Positions 54,397 through 64,000 of a DNA stretch of 64,000 nt are shown piece by piece. A program made the position numbers and the translations under genes. The stretch spans positions 2,046,001 to 2,110,000 of the forward strand of contig NZ_CP058561.1 of assembly GCF_018141425.1 (NCBI RefSeq), in the 5' to 3' direction. How positions within the stretch are numbered: position 1 is the first letter of the stretch; each line of letters opens with the position of its first letter. The notes beneath the pieces were generated by a model. The model was not told where the DNA came from. It saw nothing but the letters and a program-made list of their open reading frames with translations, and searched no databases. The DNA comes from Vallitalea guaymasensis. Its GTDB lineage: Bacteria; Bacillota; Clostridia; Lachnospirales; Vallitaleaceae.

Positions 54397-55545
54397 ATGA
54401 AGAAAATATTGTCGCTATTATTAACTATTAGTATGATTTTTAGTACTAATATAATGATATACGGAGCAGAAGATGAACCCTCGGATTGGGCAAAAGAAGA
54501 TGTTATGAAAACAATAGATTTAGGATATATACCAGAACATCTACAGAATAATTATCAACAGCCTATTACTAGAGAAGAATTTGCCGAAATAATGGTTACT
54601 GCTATTTTTACAGCTAGACAAGATGCAATTGATAGTGCTCACTTTGATACTAAAAGCGGCTGGGATTTTCAGAAACTAACTCCTGAAAACTTTCTTTCCA
54701 AAGTAACTACAACTGAATATTTTACAGATACAGATAATCCTTATATAAGAGTTGCTAACATACTTGGTATAATTAACGGTGATGGTAACCATAAATTCCA
54801 CCCTGATGAATTAATAACAAGAGAACAGGCTGCTGTTATGTTTATGAATTATTTTCACTCATTAGATAATGGAAATAGAAAGAATGCTGTCGAAGAATTG
54901 TCAGATTTAGATGAAGCCTCTAGCTGGGCTAGAGAAGCTGTAATATGTGCCTATGGTAGATGCTATATAAAGGGCATTAAAAATCCAGTATTCTTCGATG
55001 ATTCATGGGAAGTTATGGAAAAGGGATACTTTGATACCAAAAGTAATCTAAGCAGAGAGCAAGCCATCACAATAATATTAAGAATTAGCGAAAAACATAT
55101 ATTGAACGATTTACTCCTGCGAGGTTATGTACGTATAACTATGGATGACCTTATGTCTGGTTTTGAAATTGATGGTAATATAGTAAAAATGAAAAAATCT
55201 GGCTTTGACTCCAAATATACATTGGGCATGAAATATTTAAGGAGTCGAGGTTTAGAAAACTATATTAATCAATATACCTCTCAAGAACTTGATGTACTAA
55301 GTGTACTTCCTTTGGGAACTGACTCTCTTCATAATATATATACTATTGAAAAAATGGATAGAATACTCTCTGGAAAAGAAGTTACTTATGATTATGAAAT
55401 CTTTACTATTACATATAATAAATCGGGTTACCTGGCAGTATTTGAAAAAAACGAGCATTATGGATATTGGGCTGGAACGGGTTTTAGTATACATTATTAT
55501 TCAAATGGTAAATGGCATTTATTAGAATGCAAATCAATCAAATAA
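54397..55545 (+). CDS. SLH-domain cell-surface protein, tandem copy 1
   Basis: 382 residues from the ATG at 54397 after AAAGGAG. A signal peptide (KKILSLLLTISMIFSTN...) is followed by three S-layer homology units: SDWAKEDVMKTIDLGYI with ITREEFAEIM, FTDTDNPYIRVANILGII with DELITREQAAVMFMNYF, and WAREAVICAYGRCYI with NLSREQAITIIL. Such domains bind secondary wall polymer. A C-terminal domain of about 130 residues without known family ends in YWAGTGFSIHYY. First of three near-identical neighbours. Confidence 0.85.
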   Translation: MKKILSLLLTISMIFSTNIMIYGAEDEPSDWAKEDVMKTIDLGYIPEHLQNNYQQPITREEFAEIMVTAIFTARQDAIDSAHFDTKSGWDFQKLTPENFLSKVTTTEYFTDTDNPYIRVANILGIINGDGNHKFHPDELITREQAAVMFMNYFHSLDNGNRKNAVEELSDLDEASSWAREAVICAYGRCYIKGIKNPVFFDDSWEVMEKGYFDTKSNLSREQAITIILRISEKHILNDLLLRGYVRITMDDLMSGFEIDGNIVKMKKSGFDSKYTLGMKYLRSRGLENYINQYTSQELDVLSVLPLGTDSLHNIYTIEKMDRILSGKEVTYDYEIFTITYNKSGYLAVFEKNEHYGYWAGTGFSIHYYSNGKWHLLECKSIK

Positions 55546-55762
55546 TATAAAAATATTGAAAGCGTTAAAGATTATCATCTTATGTTTATAAAACAAGATT
55601 AATGAGATTCTATAAATACAGCTAACGAAATAATTTTATATACTAAATACTAAAAACCTCTGTCTTGGTATTAATATACTATTAAAGGTTTTTAATTTGT
55701 AAAATTTATTTAGTGTGATATATTATTAGCAATATATAAAACTTCAAAGGAGATTAATACAT
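55546..55762. other. Spacer between SLH copies 1 and 2
   Basis: Contains an 8-bp hairpin AAAAACCT...AGGTTTTT (55652-55693, possible terminator) and the promoter TTGTAA (55697-55702) with a 16-bp spacer to TATATT (55719-55724). Confidence 0.5.
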
Positions 55763-56905
55763 ATGAAGAAAATATTGTCACTATTATTAATTATTAGTAT
55801 GATTTTTAGTACTAATATAATGATATATGGAGCAGAAGATGAACCCTCGGATTGGGCAAAAGAAGATGTTATGGATGCTATCAATAGAGGGTATGTACCC
55901 GAACATCTACAAAATAATTATCAACAACCTATAACTAGAGAAGAATTTGCTGAGTTATTTGTTACTGCTATTTTTACTGATAGAAATGAATCAATTGATA
56001 GCTGTCACTTTGATACTAAAAGTGGCTGGGATTTTCAAAAGTTGACTCCTGAAAATGTTCTTTCCAAAGTAACAACTACTGCATACTTTACCGATACTGA
56101 TAACCCATATATAAGAGTTGCTAATATACTTGGTATAATTAATGGTGATGGTAATCATAAATTCCACCCTGATGAACTTATAACTAGAGAACAGGCTGCT
56201 GTGATGTTCCTTAATTATTTCATTCATTAGATGGTGCAAATAGAAATGATGCTGTTGAACAATTATCGGACTTAGATGAGGCTTCAAGTTGGGCAAGAGA
56301 AGCCGTAATATGTGCCTACAGTAGATTTTATATGAAAGGTACCAAAAAGCCAGTAATAAATAATTCTATAGTTATTGAGAAAGGTTATTTTGATACAAAA
56401 AAGTAATCTAAGTAGAGAACAGGCTATTACAATAATTTTAAGAATAGGTGACAGGTTATTATTGAATAATTTACTTATAAGAGGTTATTTACGTTTAACC
56501 ATGGATGATTTAATGCCTGGGTTTGAAATTGATGGTAACACAATCAAATTGAAGAGGTCTGGGTTTGACTCCAAATATACATTAGGTATGAAATATTTAA
56601 GGAGTCAAGGATTAGAAAAATACATTAACAATTATAATTCTGAAGAACTTGATGTACTTAGTATACTTCCTTTGGGAACAGATTCTCTACATAATATATA
56701 TACTATTGAAAAAATGGATAGAATACTATCAGGTAAAGAAGTTACTTATGATTATGAAATCTTTACTGTTACATATAACAAATCTAATTATCTGGCAGTA
56801 TTAGAAAAAAAAGAGGGTTATGGATATTGGGCTGGAACTGGTTTCAGTATATACTATTATCTAAATGGTGATAGTCATTTAGTTGAATGTAAATCAATCA
56901 CATAA
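55763..56905 (+). pseudogene. SLH-domain protein, tandem copy 2, with two compensating frameshifts
   Basis: Same layout as copy 1, but against it one T is missing from a T-run near 56214 (stop at 56228-56230), and one A is extra in an A-run near 56401. Between the two sites the homologous reading (GANRNDAVEQL, DEASSWAREAV) is intact in the other frame. The frame is restored for the last part. Either a recent pseudogene, a slipped-strand switch, or two sequencing errors. The ribosome site and promoter are intact. Confidence 0.8.
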
Positions 56906-57115
56906 TTAATAGAACATCAAAAAAGTACAAGATTATTTTCTTATATTCATAAAATCAATGATATTATATAAACAGCTAACGAAATGATTTTATATACTAA
57001 ATACTAAAAACTTTTGCATTATATTCTTATATTATAAAATCTTTTAATTTGTAAAATTCTATTTAGTGTGATATATTATTAGCAATATACAAAACTTCAA
57101 AGGAGATTGATACAT
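56906..57115. other. Spacer between SLH copies 2 and 3
   Basis: The same kind of sequence as the preceding spacer, ending in TTGTAA (57049-57054), 17 bp, TATATT (57072-57077). Confidence 0.5.
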
Positions 57116-58267
57116 ATGAAGAAAATATTGTCGCTATTATTAACTATTAGTATGATTTTTAGTACTAATATAATGATATATGGAGCAGAAGATGAACCCT
57201 CGGATTGGGCAAAAGAAGATGTTATGGATGCGATAAAGTGTAACTATGTACCTATACATTTACAAAGTAATTATCAAAGACCTATAACTAGAGAAGAATT
57301 TGCTGAGTTATTTGTTACTGCAATCTTTACTGATAAAAACATTTCAAATAGTAGCTGTTACTTTGATACTAAAAGTAGCTGGGATTTTCAGAAACTAACT
57401 CCAGAAACCTTTCTTTCCAAGGTTACTACAACTGAATACTTTACAGATACAGATAATCCTTATATTAAAGTTGCTAATATGCTTGGTATAATTAATGGTG
57501 ATGGTAATCATAAATTTCATCCTGATGAACTAATAACAAGAGAACAGGCTGCTGTGATGTTTATGAATTATTTACACACTTTAGGTTGTGGAAATAGAAC
57601 TGATGCAATTGAACAATTATCTGATTTAGATGAAGCTTCAAGTTGGGCAAGAGAAGCTGTAATTTGTGCATATAGTAGATTCTATATAAAAGGAACTAAA
57701 AAACCAGTTTTAACCGATTCAGGTGAAGTTATTAATAAAGGTTACTTTGATACAAAAGGTAATCTAACCAGAGAACAAGCTATTATTATACTTTATAGAA
57801 TTGGTAAAGGTTCAAATAGATTAGACCATTTAATCTTAAGAGGTTATGTAAATATATCAATGGATAACCTAATGTCTGGCTTTGAAATTGATGGTAATAC
57901 CGTTAAAATGAATAGATCTGGTTTTAACTCAAAATCTACATTAACAATGAAATATTTGAAAAATATACATGCTTTAAAAAACTATATTTATAAATATAAT
58001 TCTGAAGAACTTGATGTCCTTAGCGTACTTCCTTTAGGAACTGATTCTCTTCGTAATATATATACTATTGAAAAAATAGAGAGAGTACTATCAGGTAAAG
58101 AAGTTACTTATGACTATACAACCTTTAATGTTACATATAATGAAGCAAGTTTTTTAGCTATATTTAGAAAAAACGAAGGTTATGGATATTGGGCTGGGAC
58201 AGGTTTTAGTTTATACTATTATTTAAACGGTAAAAGTTTTTTAATTAAATGTCAATCTATTAAATAG
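57116..58267 (+). CDS. SLH-domain cell-surface protein, tandem copy 3
   Basis: 383 residues, intact. Same signal peptide and three SLH units as copy 1, with the third unit and the C-terminal domain the most diverged (WAREAVICAYSRFYIKGT; YWAGTGFSLYYY). It ends just ahead of the terminator and the giant glycine-rich gene. Confidence 0.85.
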   Translation: MKKILSLLLTISMIFSTNIMIYGAEDEPSDWAKEDVMDAIKCNYVPIHLQSNYQRPITREEFAELFVTAIFTDKNISNSSCYFDTKSSWDFQKLTPETFLSKVTTTEYFTDTDNPYIKVANMLGIINGDGNHKFHPDELITREQAAVMFMNYLHTLGCGNRTDAIEQLSDLDEASSWAREAVICAYSRFYIKGTKKPVLTDSGEVINKGYFDTKGNLTREQAIIILYRIGKGSNRLDHLILRGYVNISMDNLMSGFEIDGNTVKMNRSGFNSKSTLTMKYLKNIHALKNYIYKYNSEELDVLSVLPLGTDSLRNIYTIEKIERVLSGKEVTYDYTTFNVTYNEASFLAIFRKNEGYGYWAGTGFSLYYYLNGKSFLIKCQSIK

Positions 58268-58280
58268 TTGTAGAATATTA

Positions 58281-58312
58281 AAAAGTATAAGATTAATTTC
58301 TTATACTTTTTT
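58281..58312 (+). terminator. Terminator after the SLH cluster
   Basis: AAAAGTATAAGA pairs with TCTTATACTTTT and TT follows. It separates the SLH cluster from the giant gene. Confidence 0.75.
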
Positions 58313-58335
58313 AGTTATAAGGAGATAAACATAAA

Positions 58336-61300
58336 ATGAAACATAAAATATTAACATTTTTTATTATATTAACTTTAGTAACAACAGTTATTCCCTCTAG
58401 AGTATATGCAACTCATAATGGTGGAACAATTGGCGATAATGGTTCTATTCCAGCAGGTGGATCACCTGGTAAAGGTGGCGGCATATGTGGGACACCATGC
58501 TTTAGAATAGGTATAATATCTGAAGAATTGAGAAAACCATTAAATTATGATGATAATTATCCTACGCCTATAAACGAACAGATAGAACACCATTACATTA
58601 ATCATTTTCCTAGAATGTCCAATTCTATTGTATTTTGTCCTTCTAATGTTTACAAAGATAAGAATAATGCGTTACTTAAATGGTATAATTCCAGCACTGG
58701 AGCACTTGATCCTGTAGATAGTAAACTAATTGAATATAAGCTAAGAAAGATAGATAAAAATTACATTATTGAAGGTGATATATTTTATAATCAATTAAAA
58801 ACTATAGTTATTGATAATAAAATTGAAAGTCTAGTAGGTGGTAAATGGTTAGATGTATTAGATGAAACTTCTGAGTTAAATTGTATCAAAATATGGAATT
58901 ATCTACTAAAAGACTGGAATGTCGAAGATGATTCTCCATTATCTATAGATAATAAGCTGAATACATTTATTCACTTCCAAGAAGGAGCTCTTGATAATAA
59001 TAATAAATTAAAAAATGAACTAGGATACCTTCAATTACTTATGTCAATTTATGTATTATCCCCACCTGATAGAAAAAGGATTTTATATGACGAAATAGAA
59101 AGATATATTAGAAAGGATGATGTTCTTTCAAATCCCCCACTTGTAGCAATAGACACTGTCGTAAGAGTATCGGTACCTGCTTACTCATCAAAATATGTAT
59201 TTGTTCCATCTGTAGATTATATGATGTATGTATCAGGTGTAACAGCTACCAATCATCTCACATCCCCTACTGCTCCAGCTTTTGATACTCCTGAATCTGA
59301 ATGGGAATATGGAAGTGATCATACAAGAACGATAATTAAAAATTTAGTCAATAAATCAATCATTAATGCCCCTAACTGGAAAAGAATAACTAATATCCAT
59401 GGTACTGCTTTTGAAAAAAATGGTTTTGCTTGGGGTCAGGCTGGTGTCATTGGTAAATCAAGTAGAATATATACCGGTTCAGGTTCAGCTAAATGGAAAA
59501 CAACTCAGGATGAAATAACAGGAATTATGGAAGCTCTAAAATTCAAAGATTCCCATTATGGCTTTGTATTAGTATCTGCATATCAAACTTTTGCACCTGA
59601 TGAAAATCCAACAGGAGGTTATTCCATCACAACAGATACACCTTCACCTGAAATCATAGAGGAAGAAAATGCCACTGTAATTGGTGATGTCATCAAAATA
59701 ACCTTAAAAGGTAACCTAAATAATCTAGAACAGGTTGCATGGAGCAAACAGTTGAGTTATGATAAATTTGAAGCTGGATACCCGAAAATCAAACTAGGTC
59801 TTGAGGTTATGCACCCATCAGATAGTTCTTACTCTGATATATTAAATTCTAAGTACCCATTGACTACGACAAGTAACTGTTCCTACTCTAATAATTGGCA
59901 GTATATAGATAAAGATGTTTTAATGGATTTTATTACAGGCAAAGTTCCTTTGGAATATATTCACGAAGTTATGGATTTTCCAGTTCAACCTTTCTCTTTA
60001 TATCCTTTTAAATACAAATCGTCCATTGAAGTACAATTAGGTTCCAAGAAAAAATCAATTACTTTAAATGCAATACCCACTAATACTGCAGAGAAAACAT
60101 TTAAAACCCATGGTCCAACACCAGTAATTAACACAATACCTACATTTGCTTCTGAAATAAAACAAGGTCATCCTTATGGAGAAACTTTTGAAGCTATGGC
60201 TGGTACTCCAACCACAAGAGACCTGTATTTTGCAACAGGAGGCAGTGAATTTATTATTGAGATACATTCTGAATATTTGAAAGACCAGAAAGTTAATAGA
60301 ACCTATAAATCAAAGTTTTCTGGAACTCCTTGCGAATTTCAGACTGGAGACCAAGCAGGTAGCTATACTGTACCTTCACCATCAGGTGCAAACAGTTCTG
60401 ATACTAGCGTTAATGTGCATGGTGGAGATCTAACTATTTCAGCAACATGGACAGGTACACTACCTTGGACAGGTTCGGTCTCCTACTGGGATCATGGCAC
60501 AAGTGTTAGTAACTCATGGGATTACTCTAATTACGAAGCCGCCAAATCTCAAGCTCAAGATTGGATATCTACTATAAATAATTATGAAATATCTCATACA
60601 GCTGCCAGTAATAAAGAAACAAGAACCTTCAATAACTGGAATGCACATATAACAACAGATAGTAGAAATGATGGTCCATCTGGTGATGCGGACCCTGGAC
60701 AAGAATATATAGCCCCTACTCCACCTTCTGGAGACCCACCAACAGGTGGTGATGATGGTCAAGATTATGTTGCAGCAAGTGGTCATGATGGAGGTCCCGG
60801 TAATTATACAATAACAGTAACTGGTTCTATCCCTGCTCATATCCTATGTGGTCCTTGCCATACTCACGAATTACCTGCTGTAGAAGATACATGGAAACAA
60901 GAATTAACTTATGATACAGCAAAAATTACTAATGTTAATGTATGGAAGATACATCGTAGTATGGTTAATGGTATGATCACTCTCCTAGGCACGGATGAAG
61001 TAACTGCTGACATCGTTCAGGGAGATCCCAATATATTTTATAACATAGCAAAAACAGAATCCTCCAAAGACGGAAGAATAAGATACAGTCTCGAACCACA
61101 GCAGCATGATACAGTCGTATGGGATGAAGGTACAAGAACCAATAAATGTAACGGAAGAGGTTCTAGCCCATATGTATCTGGTAATGGTCATGGTTCAAAT
61201 TATGCAAAAGGTATTCTTTATAGCAATAATAGTTATTCAACTCAGGAAAATTATCACACGTTAAATGCAGATAATATAGACAAACAAACAGAAGAATATA

Positions 61301-64000
61301 ATAAATTTGATTCCAGAAGAAATATGGAAAACAAAGCTACCGTAATATCTGATTTTGTTATATTGCAAACATCTTCAGGAGACCAATCCTTATTATATTT
61401 TGATAAAGAATCTGAGATAATAAAATCACAACAACAGTTTCAAAAAGTAGCCAGCACCTTTGATGAAATGTGGCTTAATAATCCTGAATCATGTGCTAAA
61501 TGGTTAGGTTATGAAATTAACGTAGGATCTTATAATGGAGAATTCTTTTCACCAAAGACCAAATATAATGGTACAGGAGATAAACACAAAACAATGACCA
61601 TATTAGATGATGATCCTGCTCATACGATAATACGACCTACCCGCCCTTCTCAACCTCTACGTATTGTAAAAACAGGTTTAGACATTAAGGATACTATAAG
61701 TAATGGTGAATACATGACAGGTACATCCTCAGTATTCTACAAAAACATATTAAGCACTGGAAAAAGCTCACATTATAAAGATGAATATAACCCTGATTAT
61801 GGAGAATCAGGTCTTACTTACGAAACTAAATATCAAGACTCAGAAAATTTCACTAAGATAAATGATATAGTTATACATAATCCTGTATCCGCTGAATCAG
61901 CCATAATATATCCTATAGATTCATCAATGGATCAACGTGTTTTTGACAATGATAATCACATTGGCGGAAATCTACAATCAGATATAACTGAATATGTTAC
62001 GAAACTGAAAGAAATACATCCTTATCAAAATTTTATTTATAATGGTAATGCAGAAGAAACTACTCCTAATGGAAATATTGTTAATTGGATAGGTGAAGTT
62101 AATAATAAAGATGGTGTAACATTCAAAAGGATAGAAAGCAATGATAAAATAGCTGGAAAAGGTTCTTATTATATTGAAGTACCGGCTAAATCTAATAGAG
62201 TAGCAAAATATGTTACAACATCTCTAGGTGAACCTAACATTAATTACAGTTTTACAGGTATGATGAAATGTCATAATTGCTTTGGTAAATTTTTAATAGA
62301 AGCACTTGATTCAAATGATAATATTTTGGATATATGGTCCTCAGACTCTTATTCAGATGTACAGACTAAAACTATGAATATCTCCTTCCGGTCACCAACT
62401 AATACTGCAAAATTAAAAGTCAATATAATAAATGGTAACTCTAATAACACTGATAATACCAACGAATATGTAATAGCTGATAATCTTTCCATTACGAAAG
62501 AAAATGGTGATACATGTGAATGGGTACCAAATAAATATACAATCTATGAAGAAAGAGAAATGGACAATCCTGATTATGTAAACCCATATACTATTGCAAA
62601 CCCTGAATATATTCCTGAGAAGATAGTAAATAATCCAAATTATGTACCACCTATCAACGTACCTCAACAAAATATTTATTCAGGTTCTTATACTTTTAGA
62701 AATCCAGCAACAGTTAGAGTTAATTTATATGGTGCTGGTGGTGGTTACTATCAACATTTAGACCATGAAAAATATTACACTAACAGTCAATATGGAAATG
62801 GTATCGTATACGTAGATACAGGTGATATTTTATCATGGAATGGGACTAATCTATATAAAAACAACAGTATAATAGCAAGCTATAGATATGGTACTATCTC
62901 AGGACGTAGTGCTGATTCTTGTGCTGATGCAGAAAGATTAGCAAGAAATAATGGGGGTAGTGTTTCTAACTATGCTCTATCAAATTTCTCTTACTCAGGT
63001 TCTAGCAGTAATTATTTTACAGTTCCTGCTTATAATCAGCCTGGAAACGGAGAACCAGAATATATTACCATCCCTGCAGTTGGAGAACCTACTATCCTAA
63101 TAAATAATGCTAACTATGAACCCGCAGTTGTAACTGATGAAACTCGTAACATGACTTTTAACGCGACTTCTACTGGTTCTTATGGGGCAAATACAAATAA
63201 TTCTATAAATACATCAAATGAAACTATTACTATGAACGGTGGTAAATATTTGTGGACAGTACCTACTACAAATACATACACTATATCAGCTTATGGAGCA
63301 CAAGGTGGTTTTGGTGCCCGTGAAGGCGGTAAAGGTGCAATAATGACAGGCGATTTTCAACTTACCAAAAGTCAAATAATCGAAATCTTAGTAGGGCAAC
63401 AAGGTGAGCGTCATGGCGAAGGTGCTGGTGGTGGTGGTGGAACTTATGTAGTTTCCAGTATAGACCAAACACCTCTAGTAGTTGCCGGTGGCGGGGGTGG
63501 CGGAGCTGGAGATAATCCTTATGATAAAGGAAAAGATGCCTCCTGCTCAGTTGCACCAGTAACCAAGACTCATGGTGGTTCATATGATTACGGTCACTCT
63601 AATGAAGAAGGTGGTGGTGGCGGTGGTTTTATGGGTAATGCTCATTTATCCTATGGTGGTAACAGCTTCTCTAACGGCGGTTTCGGTTATTCTAGTCACG
63701 GTGGTTTCGGTGGTGGTGGAAGTGGTTGCTCTGACGGTGGTGGTGGCGGTGGCGGTTACTATGGTGGCAACGGTAACGATAGTGGCGGCGGCTTTGGCGG
63801 TGGTTCATATAATACTGGAACTAATCAATCTAATTCAACAGGAAATACTGGACACGGTAAAGTTATAATATCCACTTCATCAGGAATTAGAGTCATCACG
63901 CCTGCAAAAGGAACGCCATATATACCTGACCTGTCCCCTACACTAACATCCGTTGTTAAAACTGAAAAGACTTTATCCCAACCTCCAGATGACTGGTATG
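58336..64000 (+). CDS. Giant secreted protein with ALK/LTK-type glycine-rich domain (partial, 3' end outside window)
   Basis: At least 1888 residues, open from the ATG at 58336 (GGAG, 8 nt before) to the window edge. A signal peptide ends near VYA at about residue 26. The body shows CGTPC near 51, a jelly-roll-like carbohydrate-binding region at about 1231-1383 (IYNGNAEETTPNGNIVNW, KTMNISFRSPT), NPxYxxP-like repeats near 1415, and a glycine-rich domain at about 1635-1850: YTISAYGAQGGFGAREGGKG, IIEILVGQQG, VVAGGGGGG. This is the pattern of the Gly_rich family first described in ALK/LTK receptors. Location suggests an adhesin or pilus-linked surface protein. Confidence 0.75.
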   Translation, partial: MKHKILTFFIILTLVTTVIPSRVYATHNGGTIGDNGSIPAGGSPGKGGGICGTPCFRIGIISEELRKPLNYDDNYPTPINEQIEHHYINHFPRMSNSIVFCPSNVYKDKNNALLKWYNSSTGALDPVDSKLIEYKLRKIDKNYIIEGDIFYNQLKTIVIDNKIESLVGGKWLDVLDETSELNCIKIWNYLLKDWNVEDDSPLSIDNKLNTFIHFQEGALDNNNKLKNELGYLQLLMSIYVLSPPDRKRILYDEIERYIRKDDVLSNPPLVAIDTVVRVSVPAYSSKYVFVPSVDYMMYVSGVTATNHLTSPTAPAFDTPESEWEYGSDHTRTIIKNLVNKSIINAPNWKRITNIHGTAFEKNGFAWGQAGVIGKSSRIYTGSGSAKWKTTQDEITGIMEALKFKDSHYGFVLVSAYQTFAPDENPTGGYSITTDTPSPEIIEEENATVIGDVIKITLKGNLNNLEQVAWSKQLSYDKFEAGYPKIKLGLEVMHPSDSSYSDILNSKYPLTTTSNCSYSNNWQYIDKDVLMDFITGKVPLEYIHEVMDFPVQPFSLYPFKYKSSIEVQLGSKKKSITLNAIPTNTAEKTFKTHGPTPVINTIPTFASEIKQGHPYGETFEAMAGTPTTRDLYFATGGSEFIIEIHSEYLKDQKVNRTYKSKFSGTPCEFQTGDQAGSYTVPSPSGANSSDTSVNVHGGDLTISATWTGTLPWTGSVSYWDHGTSVSNSWDYSNYEAAKSQAQDWISTINNYEISHTAASNKETRTFNNWNAHITTDSRNDGPSGDADPGQEYIAPTPPSGDPPTGGDDGQDYVAASGHDGGPGNYTITVTGSIPAHILCGPCHTHELPAVEDTWKQELTYDTAKITNVNVWKIHRSMVNGMITLLGTDEVTADIVQGDPNIFYNIAKTESSKDGRIRYSLEPQQHDTVVWDEGTRTNKCNGRGSSPYVSGNGHGSNYAKGILYSNNSYSTQENYHTLNADNIDKQTEEYNKFDSRRNMENKATVISDFVILQTSSGDQSLLYFDKESEIIKSQQQFQKVASTFDEMWLNNPESCAKWLGYEINVGSYNGEFFSPKTKYNGTGDKHKTMTILDDDPAHTIIRPTRPSQPLRIVKTGLDIKDTISNGEYMTGTSSVFYKNILSTGKSSHYKDEYNPDYGESGLTYETKYQDSENFTKINDIVIHNPVSAESAIIYPIDSSMDQRVFDNDNHIGGNLQSDITEYVTKLKEIHPYQNFIYNGNAEETTPNGNIVNWIGEVNNKDGVTFKRIESNDKIAGKGSYYIEVPAKSNRVAKYVTTSLGEPNINYSFTGMMKCHNCFGKFLIEALDSNDNILDIWSSDSYSDVQTKTMNISFRSPTNTAKLKVNIINGNSNNTDNTNEYVIADNLSITKENGDTCEWVPNKYTIYEEREMDNPDYVNPYTIANPEYIPEKIVNNPNYVPPINVPQQNIYSGSYTFRNPATVRVNLYGAGGGYYQHLDHEKYYTNSQYGNGIVYVDTGDILSWNGTNLYKNNSIIASYRYGTISGRSADSCADAERLARNNGGSVSNYALSNFSYSGSSSNYFTVPAYNQPGNGEPEYITIPAVGEPTILINNANYEPAVVTDETRNMTFNATSTGSYGANTNNSINTSNETITMNGGKYLWTVPTTNTYTISAYGAQGGFGAREGGKGAIMTGDFQLTKSQIIEILVGQQGERHGEGAGGGGGTYVVSSIDQTPLVVAGGGGGGAGDNPYDKGKDASCSVAPVTKTHGGSYDYGHSNEEGGGGGGFMGNAHLSYGGNSFSNGGFGYSSHGGFGGGGSGCSDGGGGGGGYYGGNGNDSGGGFGGGSYNTGTNQSNSTGNTGHGKVIISTSSGIRVITPAKGTPYIPDLSPTLTSVVKTEKTLSQPPDDWY

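Noticed and set aside
56375-56905. Separate gene for the second half of SLH copy 2
   Set aside because: It has no start or ribosome site and aligns with the C-terminus of copies 1 and 3; treated as part of a frameshifted gene.
63362-63868. Histidine- and valine-rich frames inside the glycine-rich region
   Set aside because: They arise from GGT and GGC repeats read in other frames of the giant gene.

Overview
The window is AT-rich DNA from an anaerobic, probably spore-forming Clostridia-type Firmicute. The evidence is strong AGGAGG ribosome sites, many TTG and GTG starts, a T-box leader on proS, SLH-domain surface proteins, WXG100 proteins and an oxygen-sensitive cysteine desulfidase family enzyme. 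A Lachnospirales/Vallitalea-like source is my guess and cannot be proved from the sequence. I saw no tRNA, rRNA, IS element or CRISPR array.

Layout. 1-22 kb is mostly housekeeping and accessory DNA: a NatAB-type ABC exporter with a readable promoter and operator, a GNAT-like protein, a CyuA-type cysteine desulfidase, a stand-alone Card1-like CARF nuclease, two sets of polyprenyl-phosphate sugar transfer genes (GT2, GtrA, large membrane glycosyltransferases), an AraC regulator divergent from a URO-D-like methyltransferase, and T-box-controlled proS. 22-42 kb, almost all on the minus strand, is a type VII secretion (ESX/T7SSb-like) island. It holds an EssC ATPase with three P-loop domains, a YukD/EsaB-like protein, three WXG100-type proteins, an orphan LytTR regulator, an EspG-like protein, a CpaE-like protein with a C-terminal membrane anchor, and several effectors with probable immunity proteins. 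42-64 kb, on the plus strand, is an unusual Tad-like (type IV pilus-like) system: a sigma region-4 protein, a possible structured RNA, an HD-GYP phosphodiesterase without a normal start codon, CpaB-like, CpaE-like, TadA with a membrane anchor, a TadB-TadC fusion, an OB-fold-like protein, a run of small single-TM pilin-like proteins, three tandem SLH proteins (one frameshifted) and a giant secreted protein with an ALK/LTK-type glycine-rich domain that runs off the window.

How the parts fit. Three large T7SS proteins and one small one share the same roughly 100-residue N-terminal region, with an LDxD[IV]K motif at residue 38-39 in each. This looks like a secretion leader carrying different payloads: a cell-wall hydrolase, a CdiA-like tRNase, and a glycine-zipper plus 11-residue-repeat protein. 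Two T7SS promoters carry a nearly identical 49-bp block. It contains two half-sites 21 bp apart placed just upstream of a TTGAAA -35 box, the geometry expected for a LytTR regulator. The Tad-like operon faces away from the T7SS operon, and both contain a CpaE/MinD-like protein whose P-loop has lost its lysines.

Best candidates for undescribed biology are the T7SS leader domain with its shared operator, the Tad-like system with the glycine-rich giant protein, the non-canonical start of the HD-GYP gene, the stand-alone CARF nuclease, and a long-hairpin repeat family found twice.
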